64,000 nt of DNA from Bacteroidales bacterium (GTDB lineage Bacteria > Bacteroidota > Bacteroidia > Bacteroidales > F082): contig JAUXMV010000093.1 of NCBI GenBank assembly GCA_030683155.1, positions 1 through 64,000 on the forward strand. The letters are read 5' to 3'. Below, one piece after another: positions 34,830 to 42,699 of the stretch. Every line of letters begins with the position of its first letter. The stretch's first letter is position 1. Made by a program: the position numbers and the translations under genes. The notes beneath the pieces were generated by a model, which saw nothing but the letters and a program-made list of their open reading frames with translations, was not told where the DNA came from and ran no database searches.

Positions 34830-35765
34830 ATGTCAAAAATCATCATCAGATCGGCCGGTTTTCTCAGCACTGTTCAGGATTGTGGAAGGACAGGTTTTCA
34901 GCGCTTTGGCATGCCTGTGTCAGGTGCAATGGATGTTTATTCGCTTCATCTGGCCAATTTGCTTGCAGGTAACCCAAAATGTGCAGCAGCCATTGAAGCA
35001 ACCTTAACAGGCTCCGAAATAGCCTTTTCATCAGATGGTGCAATCGCAATCTGTGGGGCTGATTTCGGAGCAAGCCTGAATGAAAAACCAGTTAATATGT
35101 ACGAAACAATTTTTGTGAAGAAAGGAGATGTTTTAAAGTTTTCAGGACTTCGCAATGGTTGCAGAACATATATTGCTTTTGCCGGTGGCATTGAAGTTCC
35201 TGTAGTTATGGGCAGTCGTTCAACCTATCTTCGGGCAAAAACCGGCGGAATGGATGGAAGAGCTTTGGTTGCCGGCGATATAATTACTTTGGGCGAAATC
35301 TCAACGAAAGTTCAACTGAAAAAAGTGCCAAAAGCATTAATTCCAGATTATTCAACAGATATGACATTCAGGGTTATTGCAGGTCCTGAAGCCAAAAGCC
35401 TTGATTTTACCGGGCTCAGAAATTTCTTAACAACGGAATATCGGGTTACTGACCAAAGCGACCGTATGGGGCTGCGGCTGGATGGGTTGCCAATAAAAAG
35501 CATTAACGATAATCACGACATCATTTCTGCCGGAATTTCTCCAGGAACAATTCAGTTGCCCGGCAGCGGTTTACCAATAATTTTAATGGCTGACAGACAA
35601 ACTACGGGTGGCTATTTGAGAATCGCCAATGTCATCAGTGCAGACCTTGACCGCATCGCACAACTTAAGCCTGGAGATAAGATTAAATTTCTTGAAATAT
35701 CACTTGAAAAAGCGCACGAATTATTTGCTGAAAGAGATTTTCTAATTAATAAGTTCCTCATTTGA
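34830..35765 (+). CDS. pxpC: 5-oxoprolinase subunit C (KipA family, biotin-dependent carboxylase-like)
   Basis: The product is 311 residues from the ATG at 34830. It has the family blocks STVQDCGRTGFQRFGMPVSGAMD at the N-terminus, DQSDRMGLRLDG, and SPGTIQLPGSGLPIILMADRQTTGGY. It completes the pxpABC set, so 5-oxoproline formed from glutamine or glutathione turnover, or taken up, can be returned to glutamate. No terminator is obvious after it. Confidence 0.93.
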   Translation: MSKIIIRSAGFLSTVQDCGRTGFQRFGMPVSGAMDVYSLHLANLLAGNPKCAAAIEATLTGSEIAFSSDGAIAICGADFGASLNEKPVNMYETIFVKKGDVLKFSGLRNGCRTYIAFAGGIEVPVVMGSRSTYLRAKTGGMDGRALVAGDIITLGEISTKVQLKKVPKALIPDYSTDMTFRVIAGPEAKSLDFTGLRNFLTTEYRVTDQSDRMGLRLDGLPIKSINDNHDIISAGISPGTIQLPGSGLPIILMADRQTTGGYLRIANVISADLDRIAQLKPGDKIKFLEISLEKAHELFAERDFLINKFLI

Positions 35766-35892
35766 AAATGATTATAGATTTTAAGTACCATTGAACTAAA
35801 ATAAAAATGATTTCGCATTGGAGAGAAATTTCCCATCACTTTAGCAAGTTGTCCGAAAACTGATTGAATGTAACTGTAAAACAAATATTCGC

Positions 35893-35900
35893 TATTTTTG
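35893..35900 (+). promoter_or_regulatory. Putative -7 box TATTTTTG
   Basis: Matches TAnnTTTG, 42 bp before the C1 peptidase ATG. The -33 box is not clear. Confidence 0.35.
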
Positions 35901-35942
35901 AGACTGCTAAATATTTAGTTTTTCAACACTAATTCATGATTT

Positions 35943-37154
35943 ATGAATAGAATCTTACGGTTTTTTACGCTTTGCAGCGCATGCATTTTATTTTTCAGTT
36001 TCTCAGTGAATGCACAGGAAACAGAAAAAAAAGAGAAAAAAGGCTATGATTTCACTTTGATGAAAGAAGTGCCTCACACACAAGTTAAGAGCCAATCCCG
36101 ATCAGGAACTTGCTGGAGTTTTGCAGGAAAAGCATTTATGGAAGCAGAAATATTGCGCCTGAAAGGTGAAACGCTCGACCTTTCTGAAATGTTTGCAGTA
36201 CGCAATGTTTATAGTGTAAAAGCAAAAAAATATGTACGACTTCATGGCAGCCTGAATCTGGGGCCAGGTGGCGGTTTTAGTGATGTTTTGATGGTTGCCG
36301 CTGATTTTGGCATTGTCCCCGAATCTGCCTACACCGGATTGGTAATTGGTGAAGAAACCCATATTCATGGAGAAATGGATGAAGTACTGAAGTCCTATTC
36401 TGATGCAATTCTTAAGAAAAAGAACAAAAAACTTACGCCTGTCTGGCATGATGGCTTCAACGCATTGCTTGATACATATCTCGGAGAATACCCCTCAGAA
36501 TTTGTTTTTGAACAAAAAAAATACACCCCAAAATCTTTTGCCGCAACCACGAAGTTTGTACCCGAAGACTATATTGAGCTGACATCTTTTACACATCAGC
36601 CGTATTATAAGCCTTTCATCATGGAAATTCCTGACAACTGGATGTGGAGTGAAGCCCTCAATCTTCCGCTGGATGAATTGATAGAAACGATTGATTTTGC
36701 GTTAAATAACGGATATACCGTTGGCTGGGATGCTGATGTAAGTGAAAAAGGATTTGGCTGGAAAAATGGCGTTGCAATCGTTCCGGAAGAAAAACCGGAT
36801 AGCTATCCCGGAAAAGAAAAAGCAGAATGGGAAGCAATGACTGAAGCTGACAGGCAAAAAGCCATCTATAGTTTTGATGAAATTGTTCAGGAGAAAAAAA
36901 TAACCGCTGAAGTCCGTCAAACGGCTTTTGACAATCTTGAAACCAATGATGACCATCTGATGCTTATTGTCGGAATTGCAAAAGACCAAAACGGCAATCA
37001 ATATTACAAAATCAAAAATTCCTGGGGAACAACAGACCACATTTATAAAGGTTATTTTTATGCCTCTACACCATATATGCAATACAAAACGGTGAGCATC
37101 CTTGTTCATAAAGATGCTATTCCCAAAAACATAAAAAAGAAATCAGGCATTTAA
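35943..37154 (+). CDS. Exported C1-family cysteine peptidase (aminopeptidase C / bleomycin-hydrolase-like)
   Basis: A 403-residue protein with a signal peptide (cleavage near SVNAQE). The papain-type active site is complete: SRSGTCWSFAG with the nucleophilic Cys near 59, DDHLMLIVGIA with the His near 339, and KIKNSWG with the Asn. The long insertion between Cys and His resembles PepC/bleomycin hydrolase rather than short papain enzymes. Those are normally cytoplasmic, whereas this one is exported. It lies 178 bp after pxpC and ends in a terminator, so the 5-oxoproline link is positional only. Confidence 0.9.
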   Translation: MNRILRFFTLCSACILFFSFSVNAQETEKKEKKGYDFTLMKEVPHTQVKSQSRSGTCWSFAGKAFMEAEILRLKGETLDLSEMFAVRNVYSVKAKKYVRLHGSLNLGPGGGFSDVLMVAADFGIVPESAYTGLVIGEETHIHGEMDEVLKSYSDAILKKKNKKLTPVWHDGFNALLDTYLGEYPSEFVFEQKKYTPKSFAATTKFVPEDYIELTSFTHQPYYKPFIMEIPDNWMWSEALNLPLDELIETIDFALNNGYTVGWDADVSEKGFGWKNGVAIVPEEKPDSYPGKEKAEWEAMTEADRQKAIYSFDEIVQEKKITAEVRQTAFDNLETNDDHLMLIVGIAKDQNGNQYYKIKNSWGTTDHIYKGYFYASTPYMQYKTVSILVHKDAIPKNIKKKSGI

Positions 37155-37161
37155 AAGTTTC

Positions 37162-37192
37162 AAAAACAGGCTTCAATGCCTGTTTTTTTTTT
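37162..37192 (+). terminator. Rho-independent terminator after the C1 peptidase gene
   Basis: Stem ACAGGC (37166-37171) with GCCTGT (37178-37183), extended by flanking A/T pairs, loop TTCAAT, then a run of about 10 T. Confidence 0.85.
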
Positions 37193-37230
37193 GCAGTGAA
37201 ATCAAAATCTCAGGAATGGCTGGAAATCTA

Positions 37231-37238
37231 TATTTTTG
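37231..37238 (+). promoter_or_regulatory. Putative -7 box TATTTTTG before wtpB
   Basis: Matches TAnnTTTG, 37 bp upstream of the permease ATG. No ModE-type inverted repeat like that at 16253 is present here. Confidence 0.35.
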
Positions 37239-37275
37239 CCGGTAGAATCAATTTCAAAAAGATTGGACCAAAAAA

Positions 37276-38067
37276 ATGTTATTCAAAAACAACAGTCTAA
37301 ATTTGTTTTTCGCCTTTTTAGGAGGGTTGTTTTTGCTTTTTCTGGTTGCGCCACTTCTCAATCTTATGCTGGCAGCTTCGCCGGCAAAACTGTTTGAAAC
37401 AGCTTCTGATCCTGTCGTAAGTAAAAGTATCGGCCTTTCACTAACAATGGCCGCTGTAGCCACTTTTTTCAGTGCTCTGCTGGCAGTGCCATTTGCCTGG
37501 CTCATGGCTCGCAGCAAATTCAGGCTCAAGCATTTAGTTTCCGGACTGATAGATCTGCCAATGATGATTCCACATTCAGCCGCTGGAATTGCTCTCCTGG
37601 GTGTTATCAACCGCGAAAGTGCTTTCGGACAATTTGCATCCAATCTGGGTATAGATTTTATTGATCGACCCGCCGGTATTGCAGTTGCAATGGCATTTGT
37701 AAGTGTACCGTATCTTTTCAATGCATCATACAATGCCTTTTCAGGCGTGCCGTTGCGTACAGAACATGCCGCACTCAACCTGGGTGCAAGTCCGATAAAA
37801 GTCTTTTTCAGGATTAGTTTGCCTTTGGCCTGGAAAGGTGTTTTAAACGGACTCATCATGATGTTTGCCCGTGGAATGAGCGAATTCGGTGCTGTGATTA
37901 TAATAGCCTACAATCCTTTCACAACACCAGTACTGATTTTTGATCGGTTTAATGCGTTTGGTTTAAAAAATGCGCAAGGGATTTCTGCTTTGTTTATTCT
38001 GATAAGTCTGGTAGTTTTTATAGGTCTGCGTCTCATTACTAAACCTAGTGAAGATGTTAGAAATTAA
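37276..38067 (+). CDS. wtpB: Tungstate/molybdate-type ABC transporter permease (WtpB-like)
   Basis: A 263-residue inner-membrane protein with six predicted helices. The EAA loop for docking the ATPase is EHAALNLGASPIKVFFRISLP (about 158-178). The block IDLPMMIPHSAAGIALL resembles the WtpB/ModB family. It overlaps the ATPase gene by 14 bp. There is no binding protein in this operon. The only candidate in the window is the WtpA-like lipoprotein at 16.7 kb, so assignment to tungstate or molybdate rests on family resemblance and on that pairing. Confidence 0.82.
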   Translation: MLFKNNSLNLFFAFLGGLFLLFLVAPLLNLMLAASPAKLFETASDPVVSKSIGLSLTMAAVATFFSALLAVPFAWLMARSKFRLKHLVSGLIDLPMMIPHSAAGIALLGVINRESAFGQFASNLGIDFIDRPAGIAVAMAFVSVPYLFNASYNAFSGVPLRTEHAALNLGASPIKVFFRISLPLAWKGVLNGLIMMFARGMSEFGAVIIIAYNPFTTPVLIFDRFNAFGLKNAQGISALFILISLVVFIGLRLITKPSEDVRN

Positions 38068-39109
38068 AAACCTGCAGAAAAGCTTTCCCGGATTCAGTTT
38101 TGGACCTGTAGATTTAAAGATAGACCAAGGTTCTCACTATGTTTTGCTGGGGCCAAGCGGCTCAGGCAAATCACTTTTACTTGAGCTTATTGCTGGTTTT
38201 CAGAAAGCATCTTTTGGAGAAATAAGTTTGAATGGAAACAATCTTTTGCAACTACCTCCTCACAAACGAGGCATAGCTATGGTATTTCAGCGTCCGGCCT
38301 TGTTTCAACATCTTTCGGTTGCCCAAAACATTGCTTTTCCGATGAAAGCAACAAAAGTTTCTGAAAGAGAAATAAGAAAAATCACTTTTGAACTTGCTGA
38401 GCAATTCAGCATTGAACCGCTGCTCAAGCGTCGTCCGGCAAGCCTTTCAGGAGGAGAGGCACAACGCGTTTCACTTGCCCGCGCACTTGCTATGAAGCCT
38501 TCATTGATTATGCTGGATGAGCCACTTTCCTCGCTCGACGTGCAACTCAGAACCCAGATTCGACGCTATCTTCTTTCGCTGAACAAAGAAGGCTTGACCA
38601 TGCTTCATGTGACCCATGACTATGAGGAAGCGCTCAGGCTTTCGAGTCATGTTGGAATTATTCAAAATGGCACAATAATTCAAACGGGAAAACCAGAAGT
38701 TGTGTTCCGAAATCCTGCATCGGCATTTGTAGCCGAACTTTCGGGCATAAGAAATTACTTTAAGGTTCGGCTGGAAAATCTTCCGGGTCAAAGCAATAAA
38801 ATAGCATCCATCAATGGATTGGCTATTAAACTTTATTCTGATTCATTGTCCTCAGATGGTTTTATTCTAATTAATGAAGATCAAATTATTCTATCCACAG
38901 AAATACATCAAAGCAGTGCCCAGAACAATTTTACCGGAAAAATTGTTACTTACACGAAAAGGCCTGTTGGCAATGAAGTTGAGATTGATATCGGTATTCG
39001 GATTTTTGCACATATATCTGATGAATCATTAAACAGGATGACACTAAAACCAGAAATGCAAGTGGCAGTAGCGTTCAAGCTGGCAGCAGTAAGATTTCTT
39101 GAATTATAA
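38054..39109 (+). CDS. wtpC: Tungstate/molybdate-type ABC transporter ATP-binding protein (WtpC-like)
   Basis: The product is 351 residues from the ATG at 38054 (a GTG lies two codons earlier). Walker A is GPSGSGKS, the signature LSGGEAQRVSLARAL, and Walker B LIMLDEPLSSLD, with the H-loop in HVTHDYEEAL. The C-terminal 110 residues form a TOBE-like regulatory domain, as in ModC/WtpC, which can bind the oxyanion. It is the cytoplasmic motor for the overlapping permease gene. Confidence 0.88.
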   Translation: MLEIKNLQKSFPGFSFGPVDLKIDQGSHYVLLGPSGSGKSLLLELIAGFQKASFGEISLNGNNLLQLPPHKRGIAMVFQRPALFQHLSVAQNIAFPMKATKVSEREIRKITFELAEQFSIEPLLKRRPASLSGGEAQRVSLARALAMKPSLIMLDEPLSSLDVQLRTQIRRYLLSLNKEGLTMLHVTHDYEEALRLSSHVGIIQNGTIIQTGKPEVVFRNPASAFVAELSGIRNYFKVRLENLPGQSNKIASINGLAIKLYSDSLSSDGFILINEDQIILSTEIHQSSAQNNFTGKIVTYTKRPVGNEVEIDIGIRIFAHISDESLNRMTLKPEMQVAVAFKLAAVRFLEL

Positions 39110-39130
39110 TTTCTCTTAGCTAAATTTGAT

Positions 39131-39138
39131 TATTTTTG
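39131..39138 (+). promoter_or_regulatory. Putative -7 box TATTTTTG
   Basis: Matches TAnnTTTG, 40 bp before the ATG at 39179. Confidence 0.35.
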
Positions 39139-39178
39139 GCACTTTATTTTAATCCTAACAACAATAAATAAGTACTTT

Positions 39179-39616
39179 ATGTATATTCCTTTACTCAAAA
39201 GCCATTCTGGATTACGTTGGATTTTATTGATCCTTTTCGTGAGTGCACTCGTAATGCTATTTCGCGCTGCTTACCAGGGCAAGTTTAGTAAAAAGCTTGT
39301 TTTAACAGCAAAAATGACACTTATCTTAACACACATACAATTAATATTGGGTTTGGTTCTTTATTTTATCAGCCCCAAAGTGATGTTTGCAGCCAGTTCA
39401 ATGAAAGTTACTGTTTCAAGGTTTTATCTGGTAGAACACATAAGTCTCATGCTGATAGCAGTAATTTTGCTGACAATCGGTTTTTCTAAAGCGAAAAATT
39501 TACTCAATACCCAAGCCGGAGCAAAAAAAATGTTCACTTATTACCTCATAAGCTTCATTCTCATCATGATCTCTATACCCTGGCCATTTAGGAGTTTTGG
39601 CGCAGGATGGTTCTGA
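39179..39616 (+). CDS. Four-helix membrane protein with conserved-type histidines (cytochrome b-like?)
   Basis: A 145-residue protein with four predicted helices (about 11-30, 44-65, 84-103, 119-136). His9 (KSHSGLRW), His52 (LTHIQL) and His87 (VEHISL) lie at or inside helix ends. I recall Bacteroidota relatives labelled cytochrome b-like, and the His pattern would allow haem b, but no partner redox gene is adjacent, so function is open. It stands alone between wtpC and a small membrane protein gene. Confidence 0.6.
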   Translation: MYIPLLKSHSGLRWILLILFVSALVMLFRAAYQGKFSKKLVLTAKMTLILTHIQLILGLVLYFISPKVMFAASSMKVTVSRFYLVEHISLMLIAVILLTIGFSKAKNLLNTQAGAKKMFTYYLISFILIMISIPWPFRSFGAGWF

Positions 39617-39691
39617 TTTTTTTATAAATATTTTAATTTGTATTTTTAACTAACTTTGAAGCAAAATAACCTTTAAGCAACAGCACAACAC

Positions 39692-39976
39692 ATGGAACAG
39701 CACTATAGTTTTTTCAGGTCTATTCTCATTTTTATAGCGATAGGTATTTGGGTCATCGTACTTCAAAATGCCGGATTGTTGCCTCAGATGAATCCACAAA
39801 AGATTCAAGCGGTTGAAGTAATGGAAATCAAAGGTGTGGTAGAAGTCGAAAACACAGTTTACATCAAAGGGCAGGTTGACGCCAATCTTGAAAGCATTAA
39901 TGGTTACAATAAATTTTATAAAGATCCCCGTACCGGAGAGTTTTATGTGATTCCGGTGACTGATCCCTATGAATAG
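39692..39976 (+). CDS. Small single-pass membrane protein of unknown function
   Basis: A 94-residue protein with a single transmembrane segment at about 10-29 (ILIFIAIGIWVIVL). It is followed by a hydrophilic stretch with MEIKGVVEVENTVYIKGQV, a beta-rich pattern common in small Bacteroidota membrane proteins. Its stop overlaps the TPR regulator start by 8 bp, which suggests translational coupling and perhaps a joint role. Confidence 0.65.
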   Translation: MEQHYSFFRSILIFIAIGIWVIVLQNAGLLPQMNPQKIQAVEVMEIKGVVEVENTVYIKGQVDANLESINGYNKFYKDPRTGEFYVIPVTDPYE

Positions 39977-41771
39977 AATCTTTAAAATATGCCTTTTATT
40001 TTTCGTTACAGTTCTTGCTGACAACTATAAATACGCAGCAGGACAAAACCCTCATTACTTTGCTGATAGTTTAATAACATTGCTATCAAACATCGATGAA
40101 AGTGTAGAAAAAGTTTCATACTACAACAAACTGGCCATTCACTTTAAGGAATCAGATCCTGACAGAGCGCTTTATTACAGCAGACAAGCTTTGTCTCTGG
40201 GTAATAAATTACAATCTGTTGAGTCTTGTGCACTTACCAATAAAATCATGGGTGAGATATTCGAGGACAAGCATAACTATCAACCATCGATTAACTATTA
40301 CCTGATCAGTATAAAACATTACAAAACCATCGATGATAATTTACAACTTGCGATTTTATACAATAAATTAGGTCATATTTATATCACCAATCAATATGAT
40401 TATGAACAAGGTATGGCATATTTTAAGATTGCACTTCAGCACGCTGAGAAGATCAAGGCACTTAAAGAAATTGCCAGTTCAATCAATTCCATAGGTGGCA
40501 TTTATTATTACCAGAAGGATTACGACAGGGCGTTTACATATTTCCGTGATGCATTGAAAATACGGGAAGAACTTGGTGATGAGATAGACATTGCAGCTTC
40601 TCTCAATAATATAGGTGAAATTCACAGGTTGAAAGGAAATTTTGTTCAGGCACAAGACTATTACAATCAAGCTATAAAACTAAACGAAAAACACAGGCAT
40701 CTCAAACATCTTGCTATTAATTATTTAAACACCGGATTGATCTATTCAGCCAAAGCAGATACACAAAAAGCGAGAAATTTTTTCATGCAAAGTATATCGC
40801 TAAATACCCAAAATAAAGATACAATTGCTTTGATCAGGGTTTTGACAGAGTTAGGGAATCATTTCAACAAATACAATCAATACGATTCATCTCTTTTGGT
40901 CTTTCAGCAGGTAATGAATCTTTCCAAAGAGAATCACTTGCTTGAAGGACAGCGGGATGCCGGCCTTGGCTTAAGTATTGCTCACGAAGGAAAGGGAAAC
41001 TTGAAAAAGGCCTTAGATAATTACAGGCTGTTTACTCAAATTAAAGACTCACTCTTCGTTAAAACCAAAGCTGATCAGCTTGATGAGCTTCATACAAGAT
41101 TTTCCCTCGATCTGAAAGAAAAAGAGCTTGAACTTAAAGACAATGAAATTGCGTTGCTTCAGCGCGAACAAAAGATTTTTCATTTCAGACAATTACTTTT
41201 ATTGCTCTCATTGCTGTTGCTGATTATTTTTACCGTTTTAGTCTACTCTAAACTGCAGTCCAAACACAAAAAAAACAGACTAATCCTTGAACAAGAAGCT
41301 GCTCTGAGTAAAGCAAAGCATCAACTAATGGAACATGAGTTAAGAAATAAAAATAACGAACTCACCAATTTCGCTATTCATCTCGTTGAAAAAAATAAAT
41401 TCCTTCATGAATTAAAGTCAGAACTTAAAAATTTGCGCAACGCTCCTTTAGCACTTCGTGAAGAGAGAATTAAAGAGTTGACTCTAAATGTTCAACAAAA
41501 CATAAACTTACAAAAAGACCTGGAAGAATTTCAAAAAAATATTGACACCGTTAATGCAAGTTTTTTCCAAAAATTAAAACAGAACTTTTCCAATCTCACA
41601 AAAAATGAAGAACACCTTTGCGCCATGCTCAGGTTAAATTTATCTTCCAAAGAAATTGCTTCACTAAACAACATTTCAATTAGAGCAGTTGAAATGGGAA
41701 GGTATAGATTACGCAAGAAATTTAACATCCCATCACATCATTCACTCTCTGAGTTTTTGCGAGAATTGTAG
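39969..41771 (+). CDS. Membrane-tethered TPR / HTH transcriptional regulator
   Basis: A 600-residue protein with a signal sequence at 1-25 and then about eight TPR units (about 35-370; for example ASSINSIGGIYYYQKDYDRAFTYF). A charged coiled coil (about 370-400), one transmembrane helix (about 408-427) and a second coiled coil follow. The C-terminal LuxR-type helix-turn-helix (about 555-600) contains LSSKEIASLNNISIRAVE. The topology puts TPRs in the periplasm and the DNA-binding domain in the cytoplasm. This layout is frequent in Bacteroidota, generally with unknown signals. It is coupled to a small membrane protein gene upstream and followed by a small peptide gene and an ECF sigma gene. Confidence 0.82.
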   Translation: MNRIFKICLLFFVTVLADNYKYAAGQNPHYFADSLITLLSNIDESVEKVSYYNKLAIHFKESDPDRALYYSRQALSLGNKLQSVESCALTNKIMGEIFEDKHNYQPSINYYLISIKHYKTIDDNLQLAILYNKLGHIYITNQYDYEQGMAYFKIALQHAEKIKALKEIASSINSIGGIYYYQKDYDRAFTYFRDALKIREELGDEIDIAASLNNIGEIHRLKGNFVQAQDYYNQAIKLNEKHRHLKHLAINYLNTGLIYSAKADTQKARNFFMQSISLNTQNKDTIALIRVLTELGNHFNKYNQYDSSLLVFQQVMNLSKENHLLEGQRDAGLGLSIAHEGKGNLKKALDNYRLFTQIKDSLFVKTKADQLDELHTRFSLDLKEKELELKDNEIALLQREQKIFHFRQLLLLLSLLLLIIFTVLVYSKLQSKHKKNRLILEQEAALSKAKHQLMEHELRNKNNELTNFAIHLVEKNKFLHELKSELKNLRNAPLALREERIKELTLNVQQNINLQKDLEEFQKNIDTVNASFFQKLKQNFSNLTKNEEHLCAMLRLNLSSKEIASLNNISIRAVEMGRYRLRKKFNIPSHHSLSEFLREL

Positions 41772-41971
41772 AATAAAGTTTTCTCTTCTCCCCCCTAACT
41801 GTTGTAGAACTAACAAAAATTTTATTTAACTGCATATCAATACTTTAATTATGATTTTGTAGAAGTAAAAGTATCTATTTAGTATCATTTTTATTGACTT
41901 GTATAGTCTTTGTCGTAGCGTGAAAGAGTTTTCGTATCTTGCAACCTCTTAACTTCGCCGAAAATCAGAAG

Positions 41972-42073
41972 ATGAAAAAAGAAATTATGCACAGAATTCA
42001 AAAAACAGGAGTCATTTTCCTGTATTTTATTCTTTTTGTGACACTCATTTATTTCATTTTTTTTAGCAAATAA
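41972..42073 (+). CDS. 33-residue single-pass membrane peptide
   Basis: A short frame, ATG to TAA, encodes MKKEIMHRIQKTG followed by one hydrophobic helix (VIFLYFILFVTLIYFIFF) and SK. A basic N-terminus plus a 20-residue helix is the shape of a genuine small membrane protein. It ends 13 bp before the ECF sigma ATG. No SD is visible, as is usual here. It could regulate the sigma factor, but that is inference. The alternative is a chance ORF in AT-rich DNA. Confidence 0.4.
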   Translation: MKKEIMHRIQKTGVIFLYFILFVTLIYFIFFSK

Positions 42074-42086
42074 CTTAATTCTTCTG

Positions 42087-42662
42087 ATGACTGAACTGGA
42101 GCTAAATAAACTCATAACTGAATGTCTGTCAAGTAGCAGACAGGCTCAGTTTCGGCTTTACGAGAAGTTCGCACCAAAGCTTTTGCCACTTTGCAAAAGA
42201 TATTCTAAAAATGAATGGGATGCAGAGGACATTCTTCAGGAAGGTTTTATAAAAGCATTCAGATATTTGCCGGATTTCCGCAACAATGGCTCATTTGAAG
42301 GCTGGATGCGTCGCATTATGGTTACTTCAGCACTCAACTTCTACAAAAGGAAAAAAATAATTTATAACGAAACCGAGCTTAAAAATTTACCTGATTTTGA
42401 AATCCCAGAAATGGTAGTTACAACCGGTTTATTTCAGGAAGAGCTCCTTAAAATGGTAAATGAACTACCCAATGGCTATAAAAAGGTATTCAGTCTTAAC
42501 ACCATTGAGGGCTACTCACACAAAGAAATAGGTGAAATGTTGAATATAACAGTGAATACTTCAAAATCTCAACTTACCAGAGCCAGAGTTTCTTTGCAAA
42601 GAAAATATAACAACCTTTCAGGTTATAACGATAATAAACCAAATATTTTACAATCTGCTTAA
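42087..42662 (+). CDS. ECF-type RNA polymerase sigma factor
   Basis: A 191-residue sigma-70 family protein with region 2 (about 20-90; NEWDAEDILQEGFIKAFRYL is the core-binding/-10 helix) and region 4 HTH (about 130-180; EGYSHKEIGEMLNITVNTSKSQLTRAR). No adjacent anti-sigma gene of normal length exists; the nearest candidate is the 33-residue membrane peptide just upstream. It precedes by 37 bp a T9SS-secreted protein gene that it may drive. Confidence 0.92.
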   Translation: MTELELNKLITECLSSSRQAQFRLYEKFAPKLLPLCKRYSKNEWDAEDILQEGFIKAFRYLPDFRNNGSFEGWMRRIMVTSALNFYKRKKIIYNETELKNLPDFEIPEMVVTTGLFQEELLKMVNELPNGYKKVFSLNTIEGYSHKEIGEMLNITVNTSKSQLTRARVSLQRKYNNLSGYNDNKPNILQSA

Positions 42663-42699
42663 TAAACCAAATCTTAGTAATCAATTAAAAACTAATTCT

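Noticed and set aside
37254-37859. 201-codon minus-strand frame over wtpB
   Set aside because: A shadow of the permease gene; low-complexity Ala/Ser/Arg/Lys composition and no family features.
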